DNA of 64,000 bases from Bacillus marasmi (GCF_902168435.1 NZ_LR656164.1:124001-188000); one strand, 5' to 3'. Positions 1 to 9,571 are shown, counted from the first letter of the stretch. The notes: generated by a model from the sequence alone, not told the origin. Made by a program: numbers and translations.

Positions 1-382
1 GAGAGATTCCGAAATGCAGTGCCAGTACAAAGCTGTTTTGTTGCCATACGACAGCGGCTGCACCAATTAAACCCTGTAGGACCAAAAAGAAAAATGAAAG
101 AAATGAGAGGAATTTCGTTTCCCTAATATGACCTATTGCTTTCCACGTCCAGACAGAAAGAGCCAATACCATGATTCCAACCGATCCAGAAACTAGCCGA
201 TGAGCTAACTCAATAATAAGCTCAGGGGTTATATTTGTTGGAACAAATTCTCCATTACATAGCGGCCAAGAGCGTCCACAACCTAATCCAGATCCCGTTT
301 TGGTTACTAGAGCTCCACCGATTAACACAAATAACATCCCGATTGTCGTTAAAACGGCCAAAGCTTTTAAAGACCTTTGCAA
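1..382 (-). CDS. ctaA: Heme A synthase CtaA, N-terminal part (runs off the left edge)
   Basis: Converts heme O to heme A in the cytoplasmic membrane for aa3/caa3 oxidases. About 127 N-terminal residues are visible on the minus strand. A first hydrophobic helix is followed by [15 protein letters not shown] and WPLC, which hold the conserved extracytoplasmic Cys pair of the family, then LAHR with a conserved heme-ligand-type His and a helix ending ALHFGIS. The TTG at 382 is chosen because AGGA lies about 9 bases upstream and the protein then begins like B. subtilis CtaA; an in-frame GTG at 391 sits too close to that ribosome site. It is divergent from ctaB, the usual Bacillus arrangement, so heme O made by CtaB is passed to CtaA. 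The rest of the gene lies outside the window. Confidence 0.95.
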   Translation of the reverse strand, partial: MQRSLKALAVLTTIGMLFVLIGGALVTKTGSGLGCGRSWPLCNGEFVPTNITPELIIELAHRLVSGSVGIMVLALSVWTWKAIGHIRETKFLSFLSFFFLVLQGLIGAAAVVWQQNSFVLALHFGIS

Positions 383-892
383 AAATATCACATCCTATAA
401 AGTTTAAAAAAATGTCATAATTTCGTGTTGACGTGTATAATGAATGAAACAAATTTCGATAAAATCGATATGATGACTATTCGATAGTACACAATAAAGC
501 ATATTATTACAACTATTAGAATCTTTCTTTTATAATATAAATTATAACTTGTTATGCTTTCAATTAATATAATAATATTATTTGAAAAATTAGGTAAGAT
601 AGCTTGTGGTTGAAAAAAATAAGCCAAAAACTAACTAATAATTTTGATATTTTTGTTAACTTTCTGTAAAAAAAATAAAAAATGTTCAAAAAAACTTCAC
701 AAAAAACATCGAAAGTGTGATTTAATATACAGTGAGAATTGAAATAGTTTTGGTATAGGTGAATAATTAATATTATTATTAAGTTGTAAATAGTGTTAAT
801 TAAAACTCCCTATTATTGATAAAAATCCGCCCTAAACTTAAGGGAACAAAATTACGGGTTTCTACAGTTGAAGGGAAGAGGAGGAAGGAATC
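383..892. promoter_or_regulatory. ctaA-ctaB divergent control region with a possible ResD site
   Basis: This 510-base gap is very A+T-rich and holds no convincing gene. It must contain the promoters of both ctaA (leftward) and ctaB (rightward). Around 693-704, CTTCACAAAAA reads on the minus strand as TTTTTGTGAAG, close to the TTTGTGAA-type sequence bound by ResD, the known regulator of cta genes in B. subtilis. A -10-like TTTAATATA lies just downstream near 721. The site assignment is a motif match only. Confidence 0.4.
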
Positions 893-1819
893 ATGTCGAA
901 TCCAAAAGGCTTTGGTGGGGCTGCAATAGAACCTAGTCAAACAGAAATTCCGCATACATCAGTGTTAAAGGATTTCTTAGCATTGATTAAAATAGGTATC
1001 GTTAATTCAAATCTCATTACTACATTTACAGGAATTTGGCTGGCTCTTCATTTTACAGACCAACGTTTCCTTGATCATTTGGACATCGTCCTATTTACAT
1101 TAATAGGGTCATCATTAATTATTGCCGGTTCTTGTGTTATCAATAATGTTTACGATCGTGATATCGATCATTTAATGCAAAGAACAAAAAATAGACCTAC
1201 CGTAACAGGTAGAGTAAATCCATATTGGGTCATTGTCTTAGGATTAGCATTTATCGTAATTGGGCTATTATTTTTACTACTTACTACTGTGTCAGCTGCA
1301 ATTATTGGATTAGTTGGTGTGATAAGCTATGTTGGACTTTATACTATGTGGTCTAAACGGCTTTATGTTTCAAATACAATTGTTGGAAGTATTTCTGGAG
1401 CAGTTCCGCCATTAATTGGCTGGGCAGCTGTAGATGCAAATCTAGATATTATTGCATGGATATTATTCTTTATTATGTTTGCTTGGCAACCTCCTCATTT
1501 CTATGCACTAGCAATGAGAAGAGTGGAGGAGTATCGCGCCGCAGGAATACCCATGCTCCCAGTGGTAAAAGGTTTTAAGACAACGAAAAAACATATTATC
1601 CTTTGGATTATTGCCTTAATGCCACTACCATTTTTCTTAACATCACTTGGTATCCCATTTTTAATTCTATCTACACTACTGAATGTAGGTTGGTTAGCTT
1701 TAGGAATTATTGGAAATAAAAAATTCGATGATATTAAATGGGCCAAGTTAATGTTTGTCTATTCGCTTCAATATTTAACAATCATGTTTGTAGCGATGGT
1801 CATTGTGACACTTATTTAA
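893..1819 (+). CDS. ctaB: Protoheme IX farnesyltransferase (heme O synthase)
   Basis: UbiA-family membrane prenyltransferase that adds a farnesyl group to protoheme IX, giving heme O for the caa3 oxidase. The 308 residues form about nine hydrophobic helices. The aspartate-rich prenyl-diphosphate/Mg site [15 protein letters not shown] is near residue 90 and the second loop motif, YTMWSKR, near 155. The start has a very strong ribosome site (GAGGAGGAAGG) eight bases upstream. Length matches the family (B. subtilis about 305). It heads the cta operon, divergent from ctaA, and is separated from ctaC by a perfect 17-bp hairpin that probably sets the relative expression of synthase and structural genes. 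Confidence 0.97.
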   Translation: MSNPKGFGGAAIEPSQTEIPHTSVLKDFLALIKIGIVNSNLITTFTGIWLALHFTDQRFLDHLDIVLFTLIGSSLIIAGSCVINNVYDRDIDHLMQRTKNRPTVTGRVNPYWVIVLGLAFIVIGLLFLLLTTVSAAIIGLVGVISYVGLYTMWSKRLYVSNTIVGSISGAVPPLIGWAAVDANLDIIAWILFFIMFAWQPPHFYALAMRRVEEYRAAGIPMLPVVKGFKTTKKHIILWIIALMPLPFFLTSLGIPFLILSTLLNVGWLALGIIGNKKFDDIKWAKLMFVYSLQYLTIMFVAMVIVTLI

Positions 1820-1828
1820 TTTTGTAGG

Positions 1829-1872
1829 AAATCCTTTCCTTATTTAAAGGGGAAATAAGGAAAGGATTTATC
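1829..1872 (+). terminator. Strong hairpin between ctaB and ctaC
   Basis: Perfect 17-bp inverted repeat (1829-1845 with 1853-1869) with a 7-base loop, followed by a T-rich run. It lies directly after the ctaB stop. It is probably a partial terminator or mRNA-processing/stabilising structure, since no gene start or obvious promoter separates it from ctaC. Confidence 0.8.
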
Positions 1873-1926
1873 CATATTTTTTTAGAAATTTTTATTTATT
1901 TTACGAAAGAGGGGTTTGGTAAAGCA

Positions 1927-2994
1927 ATGAAAAGGCTCGCAAAGTGGCATCTCATTTCATTATTTTCCGTCTTAGTACTCATGCTTTCCGGCTGTGGCGA
2001 ACCATTTTTGTCTGCGTTAACGCCGGCAGGTGAAGTTGCTGAAACGCAATACAACCTAATGAAGCTAAGTACGGGAATCATGGTAGGGGTAATTGTCGTT
2101 GTTACAATCATTTTCTTAATTGTAATGACTAGATTCCGACGTAAGGATGATCGCATTCCGAAGCAGGTTGAAGGTAGCCATACTTTGGAAATTTTGTGGA
2201 CAGTTATCCCTATTGTCCTGTTGCTTATATTGGCAGTTCCGACTGTTGCAGCAACATTTAAGTTTGCTGATGTGGCTCAAATGGACAAGAAGAATGATGG
2301 TTCAGAAGGTAAACTAGTTGTTAATGTAAGAGCAAGTTTATACTGGTGGGAATTTGAATATCCTGATTTAGGTATTGTTACTGGACAAGAATTAGTCGTT
2401 CCAACTGATGAAAAGGTATATTTCAATTTAAAAGCATCTGATGTTAAACACTCATTCTGGATTCCTCCAGCTGGCGGAAAGATGGATACGAATGTTGATA
2501 ACGTCAATAAGTTTTGGTTAAAGTTTGATGATAAAAAAGCGGATGAAGCTGGGAATTTATTCTACGGTAAATGTGCCGAACTATGTGGTCCGTCACATGC
2601 TTTAATGGATTTCAAAGTGAAAGCCGTTTCACGTGCAGAATTTGATCAATGGGTTAAAGATATGAAGAAAGTTAAAGAACCTGAAAAAGCAGATACTGCT
2701 TTAGCGCAAGAAGGTCAGGAAATCTTTAATAACAGCTGTATCGGCTGTCACGCTGTAACTCCATCCAATGCAACACCAGAAGCAGCTCGTATGGCACCGA
2801 ACTTAACAAACTTTGGTGAACGTTCTCGTATTGCTGGTATTTTAGAACATGATGAAGAATCATTGAAAAAATGGATTAAAGACCCTGAAAGCTATAAGCC
2901 TGCAAACACGATGACTGGCACATATGGACAATTAACAGACGAGCAGATTGATGCTTTGGCTGCATACTTAATGGGCTTAAAGGTTCAGGATTAA
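1927..2994 (+). CDS. ctaC: Cytochrome caa3 oxidase subunit II with fused cytochrome c domain
   Basis: Receives electrons and passes them through CuA to subunit I. The N-terminus is a lipoprotein signal (lipobox LSGC near residue 22), followed by two transmembrane helices. The cupredoxin domain carries the CuA ligands: a His in VKHSFWIP and the cluster KCAELCGPSHALM near residues 215-230. After a linker, a C-terminal cytochrome c domain has the covalent heme site CIGCH near 275 and an axial-ligand Met near the C-terminus. The fused cytochrome c makes this a caa3 rather than aa3 enzyme. The 355-residue length is normal. It lies 33 bases upstream of ctaD. Confidence 0.97.
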   Translation: MKRLAKWHLISLFSVLVLMLSGCGEPFLSALTPAGEVAETQYNLMKLSTGIMVGVIVVVTIIFLIVMTRFRRKDDRIPKQVEGSHTLEILWTVIPIVLLLILAVPTVAATFKFADVAQMDKKNDGSEGKLVVNVRASLYWWEFEYPDLGIVTGQELVVPTDEKVYFNLKASDVKHSFWIPPAGGKMDTNVDNVNKFWLKFDDKKADEAGNLFYGKCAELCGPSHALMDFKVKAVSRAEFDQWVKDMKKVKEPEKADTALAQEGQEIFNNSCIGCHAVTPSNATPEAARMAPNLTNFGERSRIAGILEHDEESLKKWIKDPESYKPANTMTGTYGQLTDEQIDALAAYLMGLKVQD

Positions 2995-3027
2995 TAGGGG
3001 ATCTTTGGTGAAAAAGGAGGTAAAACA

Positions 3028-4893
3028 GTGAGTACCTACGCTCAAAAAAAGGGGTTTGGAGCAACAGTTTGGGATTACTTAACAACTGTTGACCATAAGA
3101 AAATTGCGGTATTATATTTAATCGCCGGTGGACTTTTCTTTGTTATCGGTGGTCTTGAAGCAATGTTTATCCGCATCCAGCTAGCGGTTCCAAATAATGA
3201 TTTTGTAAGTGCTGGATTATTCAATGAGTTATTAACAATGCATGGTACAACCATGATATTCCTGGCAGCGATGCCGTTGGTGTTTGCGTTTATGAATGCG
3301 GTTATGCCTTTGCAAATTGGGGCACGTGACGTCGCGTTCCCATTCTTAAATGCATTAGGATTTTGGTTATTTTTATTCGGTGGTATTTTCTTAAACTGCT
3401 CATGGTTCCTTGGTGGAGCACCTGATGCTGGTTGGACGTCATATGCGTCACTATCATTAGCTTCTGAAGGCCATGGTATTGATTTTTATGCATTAGGTTT
3501 GCAAATATCTGGTGCTGGGACAATCATCGGGGGTATTAACTTCCTTGTAACAATTATTACGATGAGAGCACCTGGTATGACATACATGCGTATGCCAATG
3601 TTCACTTGGACAACTTTTGTTACATCTGCTTTAATTCTATTTGCAATGCCACCATTAACAGTTGGTTTATTCTTATTGATTTTTGACCGTTTGTTTGGTG
3701 CAAATTTCTTTGATATTGCTAACGGTGGTAACACAATTATCTGGGAACATTTCTTCTGGATCTTCGGGCATCCTGAAGTTTACATTTTAATTTTACCTGC
3801 ATTTGGTATTTTCTCAGAAATTATTCCAATTTTCTCAAGAAAGAGATTGTTCGGATATTCTTCAATGGTATTTGCGACTGTGTTAATCGGTTTCTTAGGC
3901 TTCATGGTTTGGGCTCACCATATGTTTACAACTGGTATGGGTCCAGTTGCGAACGCAATCTTTGCGGTTGCGACTATGGCTATCGCTGTACCAACAGGGA
4001 TTAAGATCTTTAACTGGTTATTTACACTATGGGGTGGAAGCATCAAGTTTACAGCTGCTATGCATTATGCAGTGGCGTTTATTCCATCTTTCGTAGCTGG
4101 TGGGGTAACTGGGGTAATGCTTTCATCTGCAGCACAAGATTATCAATTCCATGATACTTACTTCGTAGTAGCTCACTTCCACTACGTAATCGTTGGTGGG
4201 GTTGTATTGGCATTATTAGGTGGAGCACACCTTTACTGGCCGAAAATGTTTGGAACTATTTTAAATGAAACATTAGGAAAAATTACTTTCTGGTTATTCT
4301 TAATCGGTTTCCACTTAACATTCTTTGTACAACATTTCTTAGGTTTAATGGGTATGCCTCGTCGTATCTTTACATTCCTTCCAGGGCAAGGACTTGAAAC
4401 TGGAAACTTTGTAAGTACAATCGGTGCATTCTTGATGGCAGTAGCTGTTACATTATTATTAATAAACGTTGTGATTACAACTGTGAAAAACAAACGTGTT
4501 GGTAACGACCCATGGGGAGACGGACGTACGCTCGAATGGTCAATTCCATCTCCACCACCTTACTACAACTTCAAGCAACTTCCACTTGTTCGTGGTTTAG
4601 ATGCTTACTGGATCGAAAAAATGAATGGTAAAACGGAAATGACTCCTGCAGAACCACTTGGAGATATCCATATGCCTAATAACTCATTCGTTCCATTTAT
4701 GATTTCTTTCGGATTATTTGTAGCTGCTTTTGGTGCAATGTACCGTACAGATTATAGTTGGGGTCTTCCAGTACTAATTGCTGGATTCGTGATTACATTT
4801 GGTTCAATGTTCATCCGTTCAATTAAGGATGATCATGGATATCATATTCATAAAGAAGAATTAGAAAACGAAGATAAGGGGGTTAAGGCATAA
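3028..4893 (+). CDS. ctaD: Cytochrome caa3 oxidase subunit I
   Basis: Catalytic heme-copper subunit that reduces O2 to water and pumps protons. The 621 residues have the 12-plus helices of the family. MHGTTMIF near residue 70 holds a low-spin heme a ligand, HPEVYI near 250 has the CuB His and the cross-linked His-Tyr pair, a double His lies in WAHHMF, and HFHYVIVGG near 385 contains the heme a3 and heme a ligands. GTG start with AAAGGAGG seven bases upstream. The stop overlaps the ctaE start by one base (TAATG), so subunits I and III are translationally coupled. Confidence 0.98.
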   Translation: MSTYAQKKGFGATVWDYLTTVDHKKIAVLYLIAGGLFFVIGGLEAMFIRIQLAVPNNDFVSAGLFNELLTMHGTTMIFLAAMPLVFAFMNAVMPLQIGARDVAFPFLNALGFWLFLFGGIFLNCSWFLGGAPDAGWTSYASLSLASEGHGIDFYALGLQISGAGTIIGGINFLVTIITMRAPGMTYMRMPMFTWTTFVTSALILFAMPPLTVGLFLLIFDRLFGANFFDIANGGNTIIWEHFFWIFGHPEVYILILPAFGIFSEIIPIFSRKRLFGYSSMVFATVLIGFLGFMVWAHHMFTTGMGPVANAIFAVATMAIAVPTGIKIFNWLFTLWGGSIKFTAAMHYAVAFIPSFVAGGVTGVMLSSAAQDYQFHDTYFVVAHFHYVIVGGVVLALLGGAHLYWPKMFGTILNETLGKITFWLFLIGFHLTFFVQHFLGLMGMPRRIFTFLPGQGLETGNFVSTIGAFLMAVAVTLLLINVVITTVKNKRVGNDPWGDGRTLEWSIPSPPPYYNFKQLPLVRGLDAYWIEKMNGKTEMTPAEPLGDIHMPNNSFVPFMISFGLFVAAFGAMYRTDYSWGLPVLIAGFVITFGSMFIRSIKDDHGYHIHKEELENEDKGVKA

Positions 4894-5525
4894 TGGCTGC
4901 TCATGAAACAAAAATGACGTTGGAAAACTGGCCTGCTTCGCCTGAAAAAGCCACCCTTGAAGGCAAAAATAAATTCCTAGGCTTTTGGTTCTTCCTTGGT
5001 GGAGAAACTGTGTTATTCGCATCACTATTTGCAACATATTTAGCGTTAAAAGATAAAGTACCTAGTGCAGACCACGCATTAGCAAAAGACTTATTTGAAA
5101 TTCCGCTTACTTTAGCAGCAACAATGCTACTACTATTTAGCTCGTTGACAAGTGTATACGCTATGTATCATATGAAGAACTTTGAATTCAAAAAAATGCA
5201 GCTTTGGTTAGGAGTAACTGTACTATTAGGAGCTTCTTTCCTTGGACTAGAAATTTATGAATTTAATCATTATGTGCATGAGTTCCATCATACCTTTACA
5301 AGTAGCGCATTTGGTTCAGCTTTCTACACGCTAGTTGGCTTCCATGGCGGACACGTTGCATTTGGTTTAGGTTGGATTATCACATTAATGATTCGAAATT
5401 CTGGTAGAGGTTTAAGTCTTTATAACGCACCTAAGTTTTATTTAGCAAGCCTTTACTGGCACTTCATTGACGTTGTATGGATCTTTATCTTTTCTGTAGT
5501 ATATTTAATGGGAATGGTGGGATAA
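4893..5525 (+). CDS. ctaE: Cytochrome caa3 oxidase subunit III
   Basis: Membrane subunit of the caa3 oxidase. The 210 residues carry five hydrophobic helices with the family stretches GFWFFLGGETVLFASLF near residue 28, GFHGGHVAFGLGW near 148 and YWHFIDVVWIFIF near 188. Bacillus subunit III is the short five-helix form, as here. The start overlaps the ctaD stop by one base, and only three bases separate its stop from ctaF, so it is an interior cistron of the ctaBCDEF operon. Confidence 0.97.
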   Translation: MAAHETKMTLENWPASPEKATLEGKNKFLGFWFFLGGETVLFASLFATYLALKDKVPSADHALAKDLFEIPLTLAATMLLLFSSLTSVYAMYHMKNFEFKKMQLWLGVTVLLGASFLGLEIYEFNHYVHEFHHTFTSSAFGSAFYTLVGFHGGHVAFGLGWIITLMIRNSGRGLSLYNAPKFYLASLYWHFIDVVWIFIFSVVYLMGMVG

Positions 5526-5528
5526 CTG

Positions 5529-5861
5529 ATGGCAAATCAACAAAATTCAGCGAACCCTAGAGTTGACATTGAATATCGTCGCAAGAAAAATGCCGAGGAA
5601 ATGAAGTACCAGGTTATTTCATTCGCATTAATGATCTTCTTAACTTTATTGGCCTTTGCAGCAGTTGCGTACGATGGTTTTTCAAGCTGGTTCACGGTTC
5701 CGTTTATTATTTTATTAGCCGTTGTTCAATTGATTTTTCAATTATATTACTTCATGCATATGAGTCATAAAGGTCACGAAGCACCATCACTATTCCTATA
5801 CTCAGGAGCATTAATTGGTGCAATTACAGTTCTAGCTTTCGTAACAATCGTTTGGTGGTAA
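5529..5861 (+). CDS. ctaF: Cytochrome caa3 oxidase subunit IVB
   Basis: Small accessory subunit of the caa3 oxidase, 110 residues, with a charged N-terminus (RRKKNAEEMKYQ) and three predicted transmembrane helices; FYFMHMSHK-like character is seen at YYFMHMSHKG near residue 75, typical of the COX4/CtaF family. It begins three bases after ctaE and is followed by a rho-independent terminator, so it is the last structural subunit of the operon. Confidence 0.95.
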   Translation: MANQQNSANPRVDIEYRRKKNAEEMKYQVISFALMIFLTLLAFAAVAYDGFSSWFTVPFIILLAVVQLIFQLYYFMHMSHKGHEAPSLFLYSGALIGAITVLAFVTIVWW

Positions 5862-5879
5862 TTTGAAATGTAAAAAAGA

Positions 5880-5911
5880 GGAAATCGGTTTTTATGCCGA
5901 TTTCCTTTTTG
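5880..5911 (+). terminator. Terminator after ctaF
   Basis: Stem GGAAATCGG (5880-5888) with CCGATTTCC (5897-5905), loop of eight bases, followed by TTTTT. It closes the ctaB-F unit before ctaG. Confidence 0.85.
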
Positions 5912-5992
5912 AAATTATGTTAACGGCACTCCGAGATTAAGAACCTGTCAATTCCACTACTGACTGTGGATTAATAATTAGAGGTGAGATTT

Positions 5993-6904
5993 ATGCCAGT
6001 ACTTGATGTTTTTGGTTTTCGTGCTCTATGGAGTCCTTATTTTCTATTAGCCTTAATCGTAATGATGATTGGATTTTTCCTTATAACTGTAAAATTTCAA
6101 CATCGATTTTCAAACAGTGAAAAGCTAACAAAAAAAGAAGCTTTTCTTTTCATAACCGCAATGGTGCTATTATATGTGATAAAAGGCTCCCCGCTAGATT
6201 TAATGGGACATTTAATGTTTTATGCACATATGATTCAGATGGCGATGCTATATTTGGTGGTAGCGCCCTTATTTGTTGTTGGAATCCCAAAATGGGTTTG
6301 GCGTAAGGTGTTAAACTTGCGTATCGTGAAACCTGTTTTTCATTTTTTTACAAGACCATTAATTGCTCTAATCCTATTTAATGGGATGTTTTCGTTTTAT
6401 CATGTTCCGCTTATTTTTGATGTGATTAAAACAGATATGTGGATGCATGCAGGCTATACCTCGATATTATTTATCGTTTCTATTTTTATGTGGTGGCCGC
6501 TAGTAAACGAACTAGAAGAGTATCAAAACCTAAGTGGGCTCAAAAAGGTTGGATATATTTTTGCAGATGGGATATTGATTACACCTGCATGTGCATTAAT
6601 TATTTTTGCAGAAGATCCAATGTATGCGACATTCTCTGATCCTAACTCATGGCTCCAGGCTTTACAGCTATGTGTCCCTACTACTACATTAGCCTCGCTT
6701 GATTTAAGTGGTCCTGAAATGTTCAATTCATTATCGTTGATTGATGACCAACAACTCGGTGGCGTTTTAATGAAGATTATTCAGGAGATTGTTTATGGAG
6801 TTGTATTGGCTCAGGTATTCTTTAGTTGGTACCGTAAGGATAAACAAGACAATGTAGACGAAGAAGGAAATCCAGCACTCTATCCAAACTTAGCTGAATA
6901 CTAA
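5993..6904 (+). CDS. ctaG: Cytochrome c oxidase assembly factor CtaG
   Basis: Integral membrane protein of the CtaG/DUF1404 (caa3_CtaG) family, needed for active caa3 oxidase in Bacillus, probably in copper insertion. The 303 residues have about seven helices with conserved His: LMGHLMFYAHMIQM near residue 77 and MHAGYTS near 150. The start at 5993 is chosen because GAGGTGA lies six bases upstream; an in-frame GTG at 5984 overlaps that ribosome site. It has its own upstream gap behind the ctaF terminator and its own terminator downstream, so it may be expressed by readthrough or separately. Confidence 0.95.
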   Translation: MPVLDVFGFRALWSPYFLLALIVMMIGFFLITVKFQHRFSNSEKLTKKEAFLFITAMVLLYVIKGSPLDLMGHLMFYAHMIQMAMLYLVVAPLFVVGIPKWVWRKVLNLRIVKPVFHFFTRPLIALILFNGMFSFYHVPLIFDVIKTDMWMHAGYTSILFIVSIFMWWPLVNELEEYQNLSGLKKVGYIFADGILITPACALIIFAEDPMYATFSDPNSWLQALQLCVPTTTLASLDLSGPEMFNSLSLIDDQQLGGVLMKIIQEIVYGVVLAQVFFSWYRKDKQDNVDEEGNPALYPNLAEY

Positions 6905-6908
6905 CAAT

Positions 6909-6943
6909 AAGGCGCCTATAACAGGTGCCTTTATCTTTTTTTG
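6909..6943 (+). terminator. Terminator after ctaG
   Basis: Nine-pair stem (6909-6917 with 6923-6931, one G-T pair) and a T-rich tail ending in seven T. Confidence 0.85.
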
Positions 6944-7118
6944 TTCCTGTTTGTTATGGATAAAATGAAGTGATAATAGAGGAAACGAACAATTTGAATT
7001 TCGTAATGGAAACATTTTTCGTGTTGATAAATGAAGAAAAAAGTAGATATTCGTTGAAATATATAGAATATTACCATAAAATTGTTTAGTAATAGTTATT
7101 TTATTGGAGGGGTTATTA

Positions 7119-7583
7119 ATGAATTCAGTGCCATGGTTACCTACAATTAGTACGTCGTTTATTGTACTTAGTGCGATTACTGTTGCAATTGGCTGGTTCC
7201 AAATCAAACAACGAAAACGCGATGCACACAGAAAAACAATGAGTTTAGCCGCTATTTTTGCAATTATTTTCTTTTTAATTTATGCAAGTAGAACCATTTT
7301 TATTGGGAATACAGCATTTGGTGGTCCTGATGATGTTAAGATTTACTATACTATCTTCCTAATTTTTCATATAACCTTAGCAACAATTGGTGCTGTTTTA
7401 GGAATTATTTCTCTTATTAGTGGCTATAAGAATAATCTATCATTACATAGAAAGCTTGGCCCAGTTACGAGTATTGTTTGGTTTTCTACAGGAATAACTG
7501 GTGTAGCAGTTTACTTATTACTATATGTTATTTATCAAGGTGGCGACACCACTTCAGTTATAAAGGCAATCTTAGGATTTTAA
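7119..7583 (+). CDS. DUF420 membrane protein (YozB-like)
   Basis: Small membrane protein of 154 residues with four hydrophobic helices and conserved His residues (DAHRKTM near 35, FHITLA near 88, SLHRKLGP near 111). This is the pattern of the DUF420 family, which often sits next to cytochrome oxidase or ctaG genes. The family has no proven biochemical role; the context suggests a link to the respiratory oxidase or heme/copper handling (inference). The start at 7119 has GGAGGGG eight bases upstream; an in-frame TTG at 7104 overlaps that site. It is closed by its own terminator. Confidence 0.85.
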   Translation: MNSVPWLPTISTSFIVLSAITVAIGWFQIKQRKRDAHRKTMSLAAIFAIIFFLIYASRTIFIGNTAFGGPDDVKIYYTIFLIFHITLATIGAVLGIISLISGYKNNLSLHRKLGPVTSIVWFSTGITGVAVYLLLYVIYQGGDTTSVIKAILGF

Positions 7584-7599
7584 TGAATATGTACAAAGT

Positions 7600-7627
7600 A
7601 AAAGAGCGGATGAAAATCCGCTCTTTT
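7600..7627 (+). terminator. Terminator after the DUF420 gene
   Basis: AAAAGAGCGGAT and ATCCGCTCTTTT form a perfect 12-bp stem with a 4-base loop. It directly precedes repeat copy A. Confidence 0.85.
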
Positions 7628-7635
7628 AAATTTTG

Positions 7636-7815
7636 GCTGTGTTAATGCACAATGTTGATTTTTGTAAGGTTGATCTTCGCTGCAGGCACGTAGACTCCTA
7701 TGGGAGTAGCTGGCATGGGAGACCCCACAGGCGCAAAGCGCCGAGGAGGCTCCCAGTTAGCCCCATGGAAAGCGAAGTGTCTGCAGCGGAATTCAACATT
7801 CAAATTTAACACAGC
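7636..7815 (+). repeat. ~180-bp interspersed repeat, copy A
   Basis: One of three copies of the same element in the window (others at 19916-20094 and, inverted, 28783-28962). It is bounded by the inverted repeat GCTGTGTTAA / TTAACACAGC. A second inverted pair, ATGTTGA / TCAACAT, lies just inside. The GC-rich centre has internal dyads such as ACTCC-TAT-GGGAGT and CATGGG/CCCATG. No open reading frame explains it. The right end touches the stop codon of the minus-strand gene that follows. Elements like this are scattered through Bacillus-group genomes; transposase-independent (MITE-like) spread is an inference. Confidence 0.85.
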
Positions 7816-8874
7816 TTAAATTTTAAAATTAATTTGGATAATACCTGCCTCTTTTGCTGAATAAAAGATCACAAGGATTAACGGTCCGATGATAATGCCA
7901 TACAGACCAATAATTTTAAAGCCTAGATACATGACTACTAGTGTTGCAAGTGGGGAGAGACCAAACTTGCTTCCTAATAGCCTTGGTTTAATGATCTTTT
8001 TAACGGTAAGTATACAAACTACCAACAGAGCTAAAGCCAATCCAATTGCCATATCACTGGTAAGGATGTGAAAAATGGCCCATGGAGCCAATATAATAAA
8101 GGATCCAAAAATAGGAATGAAATCAAGAACCCAAATGATCAGTGTCATATAAAAGGCAATTTCCGGGGCAATGAACCGTAGTGAAATAAGCGTCAAAATG
8201 AAAACGATGATACTGATTAAAAATTGAGCTTTAATATAGTTGAAAATAATAAACGATAGTCTTGATGTCATATATTTTACTTTTCGAGAAGTCTTATCAG
8301 TTAAATGAGAATAGAAATTTTCCACCAATCTTGGCAAATCGATGAGAAAAAGAAAAAGTGAAACTAAATAAATAATAAAACTCACCAAATAACTTGGAAT
8401 GTTTGTTAATATCGCTTTCAAATTATTAATGTTTACATAAGCGAGTATGCTGTCTTTAGCTGTTGTTAAAAACTGCTGTATTTGTGACGTGAATTGTTGA
8501 ACTACAACTCGAGGTAAATCGCTCGCCATTGAAACTAATTTTGTTTCAGCTTTAAACCACATTTTTGAAAGGTCATTAACATACGTAGGTGACTTTTCGA
8601 TCAGTTGAATAACCTCGGTAATAACCTTTGTGGTAATAAAGAAGCTGCATAAGGCTATAAAACAAATATATAGTATAAAAACGATAATGACGGATAGATG
8701 GCGCTTTCCCTTTAAAGCATTCGATATGAATGCAACAATTGGCTCAAGCAATAATGCAGTTATAAATGCTAATATTAGCGGGACGGAAACTGGGATAATT
8801 AGATAGGCCAGAAATGCCACAATTATTATGCCTAGTGCAATGAAAAGCTTTCGTTTATTTATGAATTTTATCAA
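7816..8874 (-). CDS. AI-2E/UPF0118 family membrane permease
   Basis: Polytopic membrane protein of 352 residues belonging to the AI-2 exporter-like (UPF0118, YtvI/YueF type) family. It has paired N-terminal helices (IPVSVPLILAFITALLLEP), a central amphipathic extracytoplasmic stretch, and C-terminal helices with the family signature LIIWVLDFIPIFGSF near residue 248 and PLILVIFYS near the end. Substrate is unknown. The true start is most likely the TTG at 8874, because AAAGGAGG lies six bases upstream; the in-frame ATG at 8892 precedes that site. Its stop codon is immediately followed by repeat copy A, which may serve as its 3' end. Confidence 0.85.
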   Translation of the reverse strand: MIKFINKRKLFIALGIIIVAFLAYLIIPVSVPLILAFITALLLEPIVAFISNALKGKRHLSVIIVFILYICFIALCSFFITTKVITEVIQLIEKSPTYVNDLSKMWFKAETKLVSMASDLPRVVVQQFTSQIQQFLTTAKDSILAYVNINNLKAILTNIPSYLVSFIIYLVSLFLFLIDLPRLVENFYSHLTDKTSRKVKYMTSRLSFIIFNYIKAQFLISIIVFILTLISLRFIAPEIAFYMTLIIWVLDFIPIFGSFIILAPWAIFHILTSDMAIGLALALLVVCILTVKKIIKPRLLGSKFGLSPLATLVVMYLGFKIIGLYGIIIGPLILVIFYSAKEAGIIQINFKI

Positions 8875-8976
8875 TGTTGTCCTCCTTTCCATTACTCAAT
8901 GCTTGAATTGCTTTACCTTCCTACTTAGTTAAATTATAGTATGGAAACACAAAAATAACCAACTTAAATAAAAACA

Positions 8977-9006
8977 AAAAAACGTATGGAGTATCCATAC
9001 GTTTTT
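8977..9006 (-). terminator. Terminator of ylbA (minus strand)
   Basis: Near-perfect hairpin AAACGTATGGA / TCCATACGTTT flanked by A-runs on the left, read as T-runs on the minus strand. Confidence 0.85.
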
Positions 9007-9018
9007 GGAAAAACCAAT

Positions 9019-9375
9019 TTATTTTGCGATTGCGCTAATTTGGCTCTTTAGTTCAGCTAAGGTTTTTTCACATTGAGAAACTAATGATGCCGGGAAGTCT
9101 TCACCTTCACCGTATTCTACACCATGTGGGAAATAATATTTACCAAGTAATGGTGTGATTAAACGAATTTCAGCTCTGTGAGCACCAACATCACCTTCAG
9201 CATAACCTTGAACACGAAGGTAAAAAACGCCTTCTTTTAATTCGAACTTTTTGTCGTATGTAACGCGGTCGTAATCCCATGTTGCTTCACGGACTAAACC
9301 TTGTGATAGCATAACCTCATCCAGACGTTTTAATTCGACTTTTGCATTTTCAAGACCAGTATTTTCAAATTTCAT
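9019..9375 (-). CDS. ylbA: YlbA, YugN-like family protein
   Basis: A 118-residue soluble protein of the YugN-like family, the first gene of the conserved ylb block and on the minus strand as in B. subtilis. The start at 9375 has GGGAGGG eight bases upstream; the longer in-frame ORF has none. Landmarks are WDYDRVTYDKKFEL near residue 35 and VQGYAEGDVGAHRAEIRL near 55, consistent with a mixed alpha/beta domain. No enzymatic motif is visible and the family function is unknown. Confidence 0.85.
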   Translation of the reverse strand: MKFENTGLENAKVELKRLDEVMLSQGLVREATWDYDRVTYDKKFELKEGVFYLRVQGYAEGDVGAHRAEIRLITPLLGKYYFPHGVEYGEGEDFPASLVSQCEKTLAELKSQISAIAK

Positions 9376-9571
9376 TTTTGTCCCTCCCCAGACTTTACAA
9401 AAACCGTTGCAAAGATAATTAACACGATATCCATGCAACTTTACTCATTCTAATAATAGTAGAAAAAGGATGAAGTTGCAATTTAAAAAAAGGGTATTTT
9501 ACTATATTTTCTGATTTTATTTAGGGAGTTAGGAGAAACTATTGTGTATAGCAATCCAAGGAGGACTAGGA

